Positions 15,997 through 25,225 of a stretch of DNA of 54,593 nt are shown here, piece by piece. This stretch comes from Paenibacillus albiflavus. GTDB taxonomy: Bacteria; Bacillota; Bacilli; Paenibacillales; NBRC-103111. The stretch covers positions 1 through 54,593 of the forward strand of contig NZ_SKFG01000035.1 of the NCBI RefSeq assembly GCF_004344915.1, written 5' to 3'. Position 1 is the stretch's first letter. Each line of letters opens with the position of its first letter. A program made the translations under genes and the position numbers. The notes below the pieces were generated by a model. It saw only the letters and a list, made by a program, of their open reading frames with translations, made no database searches and had not been told where the DNA came from.

Positions 15997-17729
15997 GCAT
16001 CAGGAAACGTTTGACAGGGCAATTCGTTTGGCAGCTCTTATTAGCAGGATTATTGATGATTGCTCTGATTGTGGCGACCTTCTTTTATATTGCAAATAAA
16101 ATGTCTGAGATTGAAGTCAATCAAAATTTTGGCGCTGCGGGACTATCGAAGCTTGTTGATTCTCTTGAAATGAAGGACGGCAACATTACTTTTGATAATC
16201 AGCTGCTTGAGATTGTAGATCGTCATGCTGGCTGGTTGCAAGTCCTTAATGAGGAGGGTAAAGTCATCACCTCATATCATACACCGAAAGATGTGCCCAA
16301 TGCTTATATCGCAGGTGAGTTAACCTCATATTATAAAGGTCAAATGGAATTTCCTTATCATATTTATATTTGGATTCAAACAAAGAACAATACGATGTAT
16401 ACGTTAGTTTACGGTGTTCCTAAGACAAACAAGGGTTTACTTTTACTTCATCATGTGAAACAAACAGCAGTAATAAATGAAGGCAAGATTAATCTGCCAG
16501 CCGAATTGAGCGAACAGCTACAGGCTGTACATGGTTATATACAAGTGCTAGACAGCAAAGGGACAGAGGTGGCTTCACGATTTAAAGCAGCTAATGCCCT
16601 CAGTCAGTATACGGTTCAAGAGCTTGTCCTTCGATCCCAGTATAGTGATCGCTACAACAGCCAATTATTTTTGGAATATGATGAAATTACCAAGCAAACC
16701 TGGTTGTTACATGTGCCCTTGACCATTCCTTATTCAGATTCTTCACCAGAGCTTGTTATTTTGCTTATCGGGTTTATTTGTATTGTCACTACAATTGTGA
16801 TTATTTTTCTTTTCTTATCCCTATGGTATGGAAAACGTTTTGGTACACCTATTCTTCATATGATGAATTGGCTTCATAATTTGGCGCAAGGTAAATATGA
16901 AGAGCCGCGGGATGTTATGGGGCGACCTAAGAGTCGAACAATCACAGGTAGAATTAGACGAAAATATCAGATGTATTCCGATATTCTAGGATCATTGCAG
17001 CAGTTGACAGAAGGTCTACAACGTAATGATGAGATTCGTTTGCAGCTAGAAACGACTAGAAATGAATGGATTACAGGTGTCACACATGACATGAAGACCC
17101 CCCTTTCCTCGATTCTGGGCTATGCACATATGCTTAAGGCAGATCATTATCAATGGAGTAATAGGGAAGTTCATGAATTTGCTGCCATTATACAAGAAAA
17201 AGCGGATTATATGGACTTGCTAATCTCTGATTTAAGCATGACCTATCGGTTGCAAAATGATGCTCATTTTTTAGTTTTTGACCAAATGGAGATCAATCAG
17301 TTTGTTCAAACTTGCATCGTACAGTTTATGAACGATCCACAATATGAAACAGCTGAAATAACACTTGAACAAGCAAATGAACCCATCGATTATCCAATAG
17401 ATCAGAACGGATTCAGACGGATTATTATGAATTTGTTAGCAAATGCGTTTATTCATAATCCTAGTGGAACAAAGGTACAAGTTACGATCTACCTGGATTC
17501 TGAAGGATTCGGAATTCTGTTTCAGGATAATGGAGAAGGCATGGATCAGATAACGATGAATCAACTTTTTGACCGTTATTATAGAGGGACGAATACGGAA
17601 GGCACAACGAATGGAACTGGTCTAGGGATGGCTATTACTAAGCAGCTTGTGCTTAAGCATGGCGGTACAATCAAGGTGAGCAGTGCGACTGGTCAAGGAA
17701 CACAATTTAAGCTTTATTTTTCAAATTAA
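15993..17729 (+). CDS. Sensor histidine kinase
   Basis: 578 aa, partner of the preceding regulator. TM1 at about 14-34 and TM2 at about 253-277 enclose a ~220-aa outside sensor domain with no family I recognise. Then come a HAMP-like linker, the HisKA block with His365 (GVTHDMKTPLSS), and the HATPase_c domain (NLLANAFIHN, FQDNGEGM, GTGLGMAI). The kinase motifs are complete. The large extracellular part and the neighbouring M23 lipoprotein hint at sensing cell wall state; that is inference. Confidence 0.92.
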   Translation: MSIRKRLTGQFVWQLLLAGLLMIALIVATFFYIANKMSEIEVNQNFGAAGLSKLVDSLEMKDGNITFDNQLLEIVDRHAGWLQVLNEEGKVITSYHTPKDVPNAYIAGELTSYYKGQMEFPYHIYIWIQTKNNTMYTLVYGVPKTNKGLLLLHHVKQTAVINEGKINLPAELSEQLQAVHGYIQVLDSKGTEVASRFKAANALSQYTVQELVLRSQYSDRYNSQLFLEYDEITKQTWLLHVPLTIPYSDSSPELVILLIGFICIVTTIVIIFLFLSLWYGKRFGTPILHMMNWLHNLAQGKYEEPRDVMGRPKSRTITGRIRRKYQMYSDILGSLQQLTEGLQRNDEIRLQLETTRNEWITGVTHDMKTPLSSILGYAHMLKADHYQWSNREVHEFAAIIQEKADYMDLLISDLSMTYRLQNDAHFLVFDQMEINQFVQTCIVQFMNDPQYETAEITLEQANEPIDYPIDQNGFRRIIMNLLANAFIHNPSGTKVQVTIYLDSEGFGILFQDNGEGMDQITMNQLFDRYYRGTNTEGTTNGTGLGMAITKQLVLKHGGTIKVSSATGQGTQFKLYFSN

Positions 17730-17848
17730 GAATTCATACGCCCTCCTTCTGCCAAATTGTTCGTCGTATATATGCCGAAGCTGAGCCATATACTTAGCTT
17801 AAAGCAGAGCAGTATTGACGATTACGGCAATAGAAAGGAAGTGAGCAT

Positions 17849-18760
17849 GTGAAGCTGCTATCGATCATTGTTAAACCATCGAAGTCTTATGTCTCAAAGT
17901 TGTATGAACGGATTACAACAGAGCTAGGAAATTTACATAACGGTTCTATACTGGAAACGATTCATTGCCAATCGTTCGATCATTATGAGCAAATTACGAT
18001 TCACGCTAATTTGCTTGGTGATGACAGTAAAGAGCTAGAGGTTCAAATTATTGACGCTGTGTCAATTGCACTTGCACAGCATATCATCCATGAAGAAACG
18101 TCTGGTATTCTGGAGGATATTATTACGAAGGAGTTCCATTATCGCGATGTGGAAGAATTGACACAGATCAAGCAATATTGTACGCAGTTCTTGAATGGTT
18201 CGAGCGATTCTCCTCATGATTTGGAACAATCCAAAGTTCGTCGTGTGCTAAAAATGAGTACACATCTACATCAATACATCATGGAGAACCGAGTACTGAA
18301 TTTAAAAGGTTTTACTCGTTTTCGTCTAGATGATTATATGGAAGAAATGCGGGAAATTGTCGAATATGCAATAGACGAATTCATGATGGAGCGGCAGTAC
18401 AAGGAATTTATCGCTTTACTCAAATATTTTGTCTATATTCAGGAAGCCAAAATTTCGGTTGTTCACCTGCTGCATAAGGGTGGTCATGAGTTTACAATTC
18501 TAAATGATAAAATGCAGCCAGTTGATATAAATCGATTTGAGTCGTCCCTTACGACAGACTTCCTGGAGAAGGATATGAATTTTGAGGATATGATTGTATC
18601 AACGTTAATTACCGTATCTCCAGCAAACATTTATATCCATACCAAAGAGCCAGAATTACCTATTATCAAGACGATTATGCAAATTTTTGAAGATCGTACG
18701 GAAGTTTGTTCCCATTGTCCTGTGTGTCATCGATTTTTCGGAGAGATTTTACGTTATTAA
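17849..18760 (+). CDS. ytxC: YtxC-like putative sporulation protein
   Basis: 303 aa. Resembles the YtxC family of spore formers: soluble, mostly helical, with FTRFRLDDYMEEMREIVEYAIDEFM-type central block (about 149-173) and a C-terminal CSHCPVC cluster (about 289-295) that may bind zinc. The function is not known; in Bacilli the family is sporulation-associated. GTG 17849 is the only plausible start, with AGGAAGTGA a few bases upstream. Monocistronic: about 120 bp after the kinase gene and followed by its own hairpin. Confidence 0.8.
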   Translation: MKLLSIIVKPSKSYVSKLYERITTELGNLHNGSILETIHCQSFDHYEQITIHANLLGDDSKELEVQIIDAVSIALAQHIIHEETSGILEDIITKEFHYRDVEELTQIKQYCTQFLNGSSDSPHDLEQSKVRRVLKMSTHLHQYIMENRVLNLKGFTRFRLDDYMEEMREIVEYAIDEFMMERQYKEFIALLKYFVYIQEAKISVVHLLHKGGHEFTILNDKMQPVDINRFESSLTTDFLEKDMNFEDMIVSTLITVSPANIYIHTKEPELPIIKTIMQIFEDRTEVCSHCPVCHRFFGEILRY

Positions 18761-18786
18761 ACCATATGGTTCCTATTCATAAGTAT

Positions 18787-18818
18787 CCCTAATAGCTATT
18801 TGGCTGTTAGGGTTGTTT
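18787..18818 (+). terminator. Terminator after ytxC
   Basis: CCCTAATAGC (18787-18796) pairs with GCTGTTAGGG (18803-18812, one wobble), then TTGTTT. Confidence 0.65.
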
Positions 18819-18869
18819 AATTTATACGTAATATGGACACACTCCCTAAGTAGGGGGAGATATAACCAT

Positions 18870-19589
18870 ATGCTAAAACAATTATTAAGCCAAACCAAAT
18901 GGGTTAGTGCGTGGGTGTTTATTCATTTCATTGTGATGCTAAGCGGTGGCAATAATCAAGCTGCTGATTCAAATGATCAAATCAAGCAATCGGACAGGAC
19001 ATCGCAGATCTCAACCATTCAAGCACCACAAAATCCAATGAATAATGAACCAAAATTAGTAACCCAAATACAACCTGAACCTGCATTAGAACCAGAACCA
19101 GAGTCTGTTCGGGTAAGTTATAAGTATAAACCAGATTTAAATCATGATTTGCAGAAATATGTGCCTGTTGAAGTCGTCGCTACTGGTTATTACGCAGGTA
19201 AAGAATCGACGGGTAAAACGAAAAGTCATCCTGATTATGGGATAACGTATTCAGGTGTCAAGGTTGTTCGTGATGAGAAATCTTTCTCTACAATTGCAGC
19301 TGATCCTAAAGTATTTCCTATCGGATCTGTGCTGTATATACCAGGATATGGATATGGCATCGTAGCCGATACCGGCAGTGCAATTAAAGGGAAAAAGATC
19401 GATCTGTACTTTGAGACGAAGGATCAGGTATATCGTGAATGGGGCAAGAAGAAGCTGAATATTTTCCTCGTCAAAAAGGGTGAGGGTAAATTGGATAAAA
19501 CGATTTGGAACGAGTCCGAAATCGAACTGTTTCCAGTGGCAAATGGCAACAAGCAACCAGCTCGCAGGGTGAATGGGAACCCGATGTAA
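18870..19589 (+). CDS. 3D-domain protein (YuiC/YorM-like)
   Basis: 239 aa. One N-terminal hydrophobic segment (about 12-26) anchors or exports it; a Pro/Glu-rich linker ([11 protein letters not shown]) follows. The C-terminal ~110 residues form the 3D double-psi barrel: [41 protein letters not shown]. The Asp residues of the DTG and IDLYF motifs, typical of MltA/YuiC-like lytic transglycosylases, are present. Likely a peptidoglycan-cleaving enzyme at the cell surface, perhaps in stationary phase or germination (inference). ATG 18870 has GGGGGAG 9 nt upstream; the ATG at 18813 lies in the ytxC terminator. Confidence 0.85.
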   Translation: MLKQLLSQTKWVSAWVFIHFIVMLSGGNNQAADSNDQIKQSDRTSQISTIQAPQNPMNNEPKLVTQIQPEPALEPEPESVRVSYKYKPDLNHDLQKYVPVEVVATGYYAGKESTGKTKSHPDYGITYSGVKVVRDEKSFSTIAADPKVFPIGSVLYIPGYGYGIVADTGSAIKGKKIDLYFETKDQVYREWGKKKLNIFLVKKGEGKLDKTIWNESEIELFPVANGNKQPARRVNGNPM

Positions 19590-19622
19590 TGCAGAAGATA
19601 GTCATACGGGAGGTGATCCTAT

Positions 19623-19766
19623 ATGGCGAAGAATAAGAGTCAAAATCCGAATCGTAATCGAAATGCTGCTGCTGATACTGAATTTGCATCTGAGAGTTCC
19701 ACAGCATCATCCGCGATGAACATGAGCAAAGCACAGAGGCAGCAAAACCAAAATAGCAGCAAGTAG
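19623..19766 (+). CDS. Small gamma-type SASP-like spore protein (47 aa)
   Basis: 47 aa, Asn/Gln/Ala/Ser-rich and without Cys, with GGGAGGTGAT directly upstream. Residues DTEFASES contain the EFASE-type sequence that the germination protease GPR cuts in gamma-type small acid-soluble proteins, and the C-terminal SKAQRQQNQNSSK resembles the Gln/Asn tail of that family. Gamma-SASPs store amino acids in the spore core. It is shorter than the usual 60-90 aa and has one cleavage motif rather than two. It follows the 3D gene by 33 bases and ends at a terminator, so both may be co-transcribed. Confidence 0.75.
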   Translation: MAKNKSQNPNRNRNAAADTEFASESSTASSAMNMSKAQRQQNQNSSK

Positions 19767-19798
19767 GCAGACAGCAATGAGATTAGCCTACCAAATAG

Positions 19799-19820
19799 AA
19801 GAGGGGGCAACCCCTCTTTA
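19799..19820 (+). terminator. Terminator after the SASP gene
   Basis: AAGAGGGG, short GCAA-type loop, CCCCTCTTT. Confidence 0.75.
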
Positions 19821-19964
19821 ACTTATGATTGGAACTAAATTTTTGTACAATTTAACTTTGATTCACATCATTTTAATGTGGATTTAAGGTTGATAGCCCA
19901 TGATATATACATAGCTTGATTACATTATTAACAGATAGAGTTTTTGAAAATGGAGGGGATAATA

Positions 19965-21548
19965 ATGACTGAGAATAATCGCAATGATTTCGATGATTTT
20001 TTCAAAGATAACAAACCACAAGAACAAGGGACAGATGAGAATAATCAAGGTACTTCATCATCCAATTCAGATGAATCTACCTATTATGCATATGGACCGT
20101 ATCGCAACTCGCAGGGAGAAACAGGCAGTAAAGATCAACCGATCGATGTAACACCTTTATCCTCTCAAACACATAGCAGTAATAACGAACAAGATGCTGC
20201 ACCATCACCTAAACCTGAGCGCACATTTGGTTATAGTGATGGAAGAGGGAATACGTCCTCATATACATTGACATCAGGTTCTGGAAATTCATGGACACCT
20301 CCGAAGAAACGTTCGATCATGGGTTATTTTTCTGCTTTTGCGGCTGGCGTACTTCTAGTAGGCGGCATGATGTGGGCTGCTGATTATAATAACTGGTTTA
20401 CGAAAGGTACAGTAGCAGCCACTTACGGATCTTCAAGTCAAAATACAACAGGTTCAAATAATTCTAATGTGAAGCAATCCTCATTAGACACATCTAGACC
20501 TGACATTTCAGGCATCGTCGATAAATCATCCAAAGCGGTTGTATTAATCGAGAATATGGTGAAGACCAAACAGTCACAAGGAAACAGCACTAATCCATCA
20601 TATAATGAATGGTTCAGACAATTCTTGGGCGATCAGACTCCTGACAATTCGCAACAGCAGCCAGAAGAAGACAGCAGCAACCCGGGATATCAGAAACAGG
20701 GAATGGGAACAGGATTTATTTTTGAAGACTCTGGATATATTCTGACGAACCAACACGTAATTGACGGAGCAGATCAAGTGTTAGTTACGGTTGAGGGTTA
20801 TAAGAATCCATTTGTTGCTAAGGTGCTAGGAACTTCTTATGAACTGGACTTAGCATGCTTAAAGATTGAAGGTACAGATCCATTTGCAACATTGCCACTT
20901 GGTAATGCCAATGATGCAAAAGTTGGTGATTGGGTAGTCGCTATCGGTAACCCATATGGATTCGATCATACGGTAACAGTCGGTGTGTTAAGTGCCAAGG
21001 GACGTCCGATTTCGATTCAAGATCAGAAGGGTACTCGCAAATACGAGAACCTATTCCAAACAGACGCATCGATTAATCCAGGTAACTCTGGAGGACCATT
21101 GCTTAATACGCATGGTGAAGTAATTGGTATCAACACAGCGGTTAGCTCGCAAGCACAGGGCATTGGATTTGCGATCCCAACTTCTACTGTCAATGAAGTT
21201 ATTGATAGCTTGAAGAACAATGTCCAAATTCCGATTCCATACATTGGTGTAACTTTGGGTGAAATTGACAAGGATTGGGCTAATGAATTGAAATTGGACA
21301 GTACAGATGGCGCACTTATTGGATCAGTTGAACGTAAGAGTCCTGCTTTTAAAGCTGGCATTCGTCCATACGATGTCGTAGTGGATATTGACGGCCAGAG
21401 CATTAAAAATCCGACTGATTTACAAACAGCTGTTAAAAGTCATAAAGTCGGTGACAAGATACAATTCGGAATTATCCGTGACGGTGAGAAGGTTACACTA
21501 GCCGTTACGATCGGAGACAAGAACGATTCAGAACAAGCAACTAAATAA
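19965..21548 (+). CDS. HtrA/DegP-like S1C serine protease
   Basis: 527 aa. A long polar Asn/Ser-rich N-terminus in the cytosol (1-115), one membrane anchor (about 119-138), a Ser/Asn linker, a trypsin-like domain and a C-terminal PDZ domain (about 425-520). Catalytic triad: His264 (TNQHV), Asp295 (ELDLACLK), Ser375 (NPGNSGGP). Degrades or refolds misfolded proteins outside the membrane. ATG 19965 is chosen because GGAGGGGATAATA precedes it; the ATG at 19944 has no site. A two-component system follows about 160 bp downstream, recalling CssRS control of htrA genes in B. subtilis. Confidence 0.93.
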   Translation: MTENNRNDFDDFFKDNKPQEQGTDENNQGTSSSNSDESTYYAYGPYRNSQGETGSKDQPIDVTPLSSQTHSSNNEQDAAPSPKPERTFGYSDGRGNTSSYTLTSGSGNSWTPPKKRSIMGYFSAFAAGVLLVGGMMWAADYNNWFTKGTVAATYGSSSQNTTGSNNSNVKQSSLDTSRPDISGIVDKSSKAVVLIENMVKTKQSQGNSTNPSYNEWFRQFLGDQTPDNSQQQPEEDSSNPGYQKQGMGTGFIFEDSGYILTNQHVIDGADQVLVTVEGYKNPFVAKVLGTSYELDLACLKIEGTDPFATLPLGNANDAKVGDWVVAIGNPYGFDHTVTVGVLSAKGRPISIQDQKGTRKYENLFQTDASINPGNSGGPLLNTHGEVIGINTAVSSQAQGIGFAIPTSTVNEVIDSLKNNVQIPIPYIGVTLGEIDKDWANELKLDSTDGALIGSVERKSPAFKAGIRPYDVVVDIDGQSIKNPTDLQTAVKSHKVGDKIQFGIIRDGEKVTLAVTIGDKNDSEQATK

Positions 21549-21597
21549 ATATAGAGATACGCCTCGTAGCGGAATATAGGAAAAGGTTAGAACTTGG

Positions 21598-21645
21598 GAA
21601 GCAAGGCATTAGGGAGGGATTTCCCGAAATGCTTTGCTTCTTTTG
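21598..21645 (+). terminator. Terminator after htrA
   Basis: GAAGCAAGGCATT (21598-21610) pairs with AATGCTTTGCTTC (21628-21640), one wobble, then TTTT. Confidence 0.8.
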
Positions 21646-21711
21646 GGTTATGCAAGCTCGATTTCCTCTGATGGGGGATTTCTAGTACAATAAGTTTGAA
21701 GAGGTGAGAGC

Positions 21712-22401
21712 ATGCGGGAGACAATTATAGTCATTGATGATGATAATAAAATTACTTCGATGTTAAAGAGAGCTTTAGCTTTCGAGGGCTACTCTGTAAC
21801 GACTGCAGCCAACGGTGCTGAAGGACTTAAGGCCATGCTGACGCAAGATCCAGATCTTATCATTCTGGATGTGATGATGCCGCAAATTGACGGTCTTGAG
21901 GTATGTAGACGAATCCGAGAAAGCGGCAGCCAAGTGCCGATAATTATGCTCACTGCCAAAGATGAGATTAGCGATCGTGTACGTGGGCTTGATATGGGTG
22001 CAGACGATTATTTGGTGAAGCCATTTGCATTAGAAGAGTTGTTAGCTAGAGTTCGTGTTTCGCTAAGGAGACGAATTGATGTCTCTGCTAAATTGGATAC
22101 GATTCTAAACTATGAGGATATAAGCTTGAATGTTGAATCGCGTGAAGTTAAGCGTGGAGATCATATGATTGAGTTAACGACCAAAGAATTTGACCTGCTG
22201 CATTTTCTTATGCAGAATCCGAATCGGGTATTATCGAAGGACACGATTATGGAGAAAATATGGGGATTTGATTTTAGCGGGGAGTCGAACGTTCTTGAGG
22301 TTTATATCGCTCTTCTAAGACAGAAGATGGAGGAGCATGGGTATAAACGCATTATTCAAACGGTTCGCGGAGCGGGCTATGTGCTTAGAGGGGAGTCGTA
22401 A
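21712..22401 (+). CDS. OmpR-family response regulator (CssR-like context)
   Basis: 229 aa. Receiver with acidic DDD at 9-11, phospho-acceptor Asp53 (LDVMMP) and KPF Lys near 101; winged-helix domain from about 130 with LTTKEFDLLHFL, YIALLRQKME and TVRGAGYVL. ATG 21712 is preceded by GAGGTGAGAGC. The kinase follows two bases after the stop. The position directly after htrA suggests response to secretion or envelope stress, by analogy with CssRS; not shown by sequence itself. Confidence 0.92.
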   Translation: MRETIIVIDDDNKITSMLKRALAFEGYSVTTAANGAEGLKAMLTQDPDLIILDVMMPQIDGLEVCRRIRESGSQVPIIMLTAKDEISDRVRGLDMGADDYLVKPFALEELLARVRVSLRRRIDVSAKLDTILNYEDISLNVESREVKRGDHMIELTTKEFDLLHFLMQNPNRVLSKDTIMEKIWGFDFSGESNVLEVYIALLRQKMEEHGYKRIIQTVRGAGYVLRGES

Positions 22402-22403
22402 TT

Positions 22404-23972
22404 ATGTCGATTCGCCTACGCTTAACCTTGTGGTATTCGAATATTTTGGCGATTACACTGCTGATTTTCGGTGTGGGACTTTATTTCTTTCTGGATATTT
22501 ATATTTATCAAGGGATCAAGAAAGAGCTCTATGTTCAGACTGAAAGTGTGTCTAGACGGATCGATGCCAATGTACAGTTAACGATGAAGGGCTTAAATGT
22601 GAAGTTACAACTTTATAATCGGGATCGATACTCGAGTATGCTCTTTCAGGTATACAATTTTACGAATGGAACTGCAAGCCGCTCAGCCCAGCTGACAGAA
22701 GCTGATTTGTATTTGCCTATCCCTCAAATACCGGATGAGGTGATGAAAAATCCTGAGCCGCAGAAGACGGGATTTTATGAGGAGGTCCCCTTCTATAATG
22801 ATGTTCTATTGACTTATAATATTCCAATTCCGATTAAGGATTCCGCTGGCAATACCAAAATAGTCGGCTTATTGCAGGGGGCTCAGTCTATTGGCCTCTA
22901 CAAGCATTTCTTCCAACTGCTCACGTATGTCTTATTCTTTCTTGCAATCATTTCAATAATGCTTGCTGCCACATTCGGTTGGTTATTATCAAGAAAAGCG
23001 CTTAAACCGATTGAGGATATTATTGAATCGGCTGAACAGATCGGTAAAAGCTCGGATTTGGGAAAACGAATCGAATACTATGGCCCGCCTGACGAAGTTG
23101 GAAGGCTGACGGAAACGATTAATAGCATGCTTGCACGAATTCAGATCGTGTACTCGGAGCTTGAAGAAGCCTATGCGGCGCAAAGACGATTTGTATCCGA
23201 TGCTTCGCATGAACTGCGGACTCCTCTAACGACAATTAGAGGCAACGTCGATTTGTTGGAAAAAATGTGGCGTCAGACGCTCCAGCAGTCGCAGCGTACG
23301 ATTGAACAGGGACAAGAATCAACAGGCAATGGCAGTGATTCAACTCAGATAAGCATGCCAGCATCCGAGCAGCTTGAAATGTCGCTTGAAGCTATGCAGG
23401 ACATTGCAGGAGAAGCAAAGCGAATGAGTCAGCTCGTCAATGATCTGCTTGCATTAGCGCGTGCAGATGCGGGCTTCCGTATGGAGCTGAAACCAATTGA
23501 GCTGAAGCCTTTGGTGGAAGAAGTCGCTCGCAAAGTACAATTCCTGCCGCGTAATGCGACATGGCAGGTTGGCGATTTGCAGGCTCTGGATAAAGCAAAG
23601 TATGTGCTCGGCAACGATAATTACTTGCAGCAAATGCTGATGATTTTTATTGAAAATGCTTTTAAATATACACCAAGTGGTTCTGTGGAGCTTGACGCGC
23701 TTGAGGGTGATGGTCAAATTGGAATTCGAATATCGGATACGGGGATTGGCATGGATAAAAGCGAAGTTCCTAACATATTCGACCGATTCTATCGTGCTGA
23801 TATTTCTAGAGGTGTGACTGGCGGAATTGGATTAGGTCTCTCTATTGCCAAATGGATAATTGATGAGCACGGCGGTTCAGTGGAAGTAATTACACGCAAG
23901 GATGAAGGGAGCAAATTCATCATTTGGCTACCTTATCTGGATAGGAATCAGCATGCGATCACGGAAATATAG
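22404..23972 (+). CDS. Sensor histidine kinase (CssS/MprB-like)
   Basis: 522 aa. TM1 about 12-32, extracellular domain about 33-170, TM2 about 172-195, then HAMP (RKALKPIEDI onward), HisKA with His269 (VSDASHELRTPL) and HATPase_c (ENAFKYTP, ISDTGIGM, GGIGLGLSI). An unusual Gln/Ser-rich insert of about 60 residues (about 290-350) separates the two helices of the dimerisation domain from the next conserved block (LLALARAD). Partner of the preceding regulator. Confidence 0.92.
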   Translation: MSIRLRLTLWYSNILAITLLIFGVGLYFFLDIYIYQGIKKELYVQTESVSRRIDANVQLTMKGLNVKLQLYNRDRYSSMLFQVYNFTNGTASRSAQLTEADLYLPIPQIPDEVMKNPEPQKTGFYEEVPFYNDVLLTYNIPIPIKDSAGNTKIVGLLQGAQSIGLYKHFFQLLTYVLFFLAIISIMLAATFGWLLSRKALKPIEDIIESAEQIGKSSDLGKRIEYYGPPDEVGRLTETINSMLARIQIVYSELEEAYAAQRRFVSDASHELRTPLTTIRGNVDLLEKMWRQTLQQSQRTIEQGQESTGNGSDSTQISMPASEQLEMSLEAMQDIAGEAKRMSQLVNDLLALARADAGFRMELKPIELKPLVEEVARKVQFLPRNATWQVGDLQALDKAKYVLGNDNYLQQMLMIFIENAFKYTPSGSVELDALEGDGQIGIRISDTGIGMDKSEVPNIFDRFYRADISRGVTGGIGLGLSIAKWIIDEHGGSVEVITRKDEGSKFIIWLPYLDRNQHAITEI

Positions 23973-24008
23973 AAACGCACTCCCTTTAAGCACGGCGAAA
24001 TCGTTTCT
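23971..24008. repeat. Dispersed palindromic repeat, copy C
   Basis: 38 bp, ends AGAAACG and CGTTTCT, centre CCCTTTAAG. It begins one base before the kinase stop codon ends. Confidence 0.55.
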
Positions 24009-24053
24009 ACATGGCTAGCTACGATTATCTAGTTGAGCTATAATGAAGGGAGC

Positions 24054-24070
24054 ATACGCTGAAAGCGTAT
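24054..24070. promoter_or_regulatory. 17-bp palindrome upstream of ispH
   Basis: ATACGCT, three bases, AGCGTAT: a perfect inverted repeat 25 bp before the ispH start. It could be an operator or a short leader hairpin. Confidence 0.35.
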
Positions 24071-24094
24071 AAAAGTGAATAAGGAGTGGCTCTA

Positions 24095-25039
24095 ATGGAA
24101 GTCATCAAAATCTCTCCAAGAGGTTATTGCTATGGCGTAGTAGATGCAATGGCGATTGCCATGCAAACCGCACGTAATCTAAATCTACCACGGCCTATTT
24201 ATATATTAGGTATGATCGTTCATAACGCGCATGTGACGGAGTTCTTTGAGAATGAAGAGGGCATTATTACATTAGATGGTCCAAATCGGCTTGAAATTCT
24301 GGAACAGGTGGATAAAGGTACGGTTATTTTTACAGCGCATGGGGTTTCGCCTGAGGTTCGTGTGCGCGCACTTGAGAAAGGACTCACAGTAGTAGATGCT
24401 ACGTGCCCAGATGTGACGAAAACACATGATTTAATTCGCGATAAAATTTCTAATGGCTATGAAGTTATCTATATCGGCAAGAAGGGTCATCCTGAGCCAG
24501 AAGGCGCTGTAGGCGTAGCACCTGACCATGTTCATTTGATCGAGAAAGAGGAAGAGGTAGAAGCACTGCAATTGAAAGCAGAGCGCATTCTCATTACGAA
24601 TCAGACGACGATGAGTCAATGGGATATTAAACATACGATGAACAAGCTCTTAGAGCGTTTTCCACAGGCACAAATTCATAATGAAATTTGCCAAGCGACG
24701 CAGGTTCGTCAAGAAGCTGTGGCAGAGCAAGCCAAGGAGGCGGATCTCATCATTGTAGTAGGGGATCCGAAGAGCAATAACTCAAATCGTCTAGCGCAGG
24801 TCTCTGAAGAGATTGCAGGCGTTAAAGCATATCGTGTAGCGGATGTGACAGAGATTAATCCAGAATGGCTGCTTCATGTTCGCAAAGTTGGTGTGACATC
24901 AGGAGCCTCTACACCAACGCCAATCACCAAAGAAGTGATCACATATTTAGAGAATTTTGATCCCAATAATCACAATACATGGCAATACGTCCGCTCCATC
25001 AACATGAAGAAGCTTATCCCAGCAGGTAAGCAGAAATAA
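24095..25039 (+). CDS. ispH: 4-hydroxy-3-methylbut-2-enyl diphosphate reductase
   Basis: 314 aa. Last enzyme of the MEP isoprenoid pathway, an iron-sulfur reductase making IPP and DMAPP. The three cluster Cys are present: Cys12 (RGYCYGV), Cys104 (ATCPDV) and Cys199 (EICQAT). The family motifs [25 protein letters not shown] and TSGASTP are also seen. ATG 24095 lies 8 nt after AAGGAG. The C-terminal ~30 residues (after NHNTWQYV) are the Bacillus-type extension. Monocistronic with its own terminator. Confidence 0.96.
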   Translation: MEVIKISPRGYCYGVVDAMAIAMQTARNLNLPRPIYILGMIVHNAHVTEFFENEEGIITLDGPNRLEILEQVDKGTVIFTAHGVSPEVRVRALEKGLTVVDATCPDVTKTHDLIRDKISNGYEVIYIGKKGHPEPEGAVGVAPDHVHLIEKEEEVEALQLKAERILITNQTTMSQWDIKHTMNKLLERFPQAQIHNEICQATQVRQEAVAEQAKEADLIIVVGDPKSNNSNRLAQVSEEIAGVKAYRVADVTEINPEWLLHVRKVGVTSGASTPTPITKEVITYLENFDPNNHNTWQYVRSINMKKLIPAGKQK

Positions 25040-25045
25040 TAACTT

Positions 25046-25092
25046 AACTGGAATCCTCTCATTCAATATCTGTGAAGGATTCCAGTTTTTTT
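25046..25092 (+). terminator. Terminator after ispH
   Basis: AACTGGAATCCT (25046-25057) pairs with 25076-25087, followed by seven T. Confidence 0.85.
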
Positions 25093-25225
25093 ACCACTAT
25101 TGGTGACATTCTTGACGAAATACGATAATGGGCGTATATTTACTTTAACACTTAAAAGCCACAAAGCATAAAAGCGTGAAAGTGAGTAAAATAAATATAA
25201 TAGAATCGATCGGAGAGATGGACAA

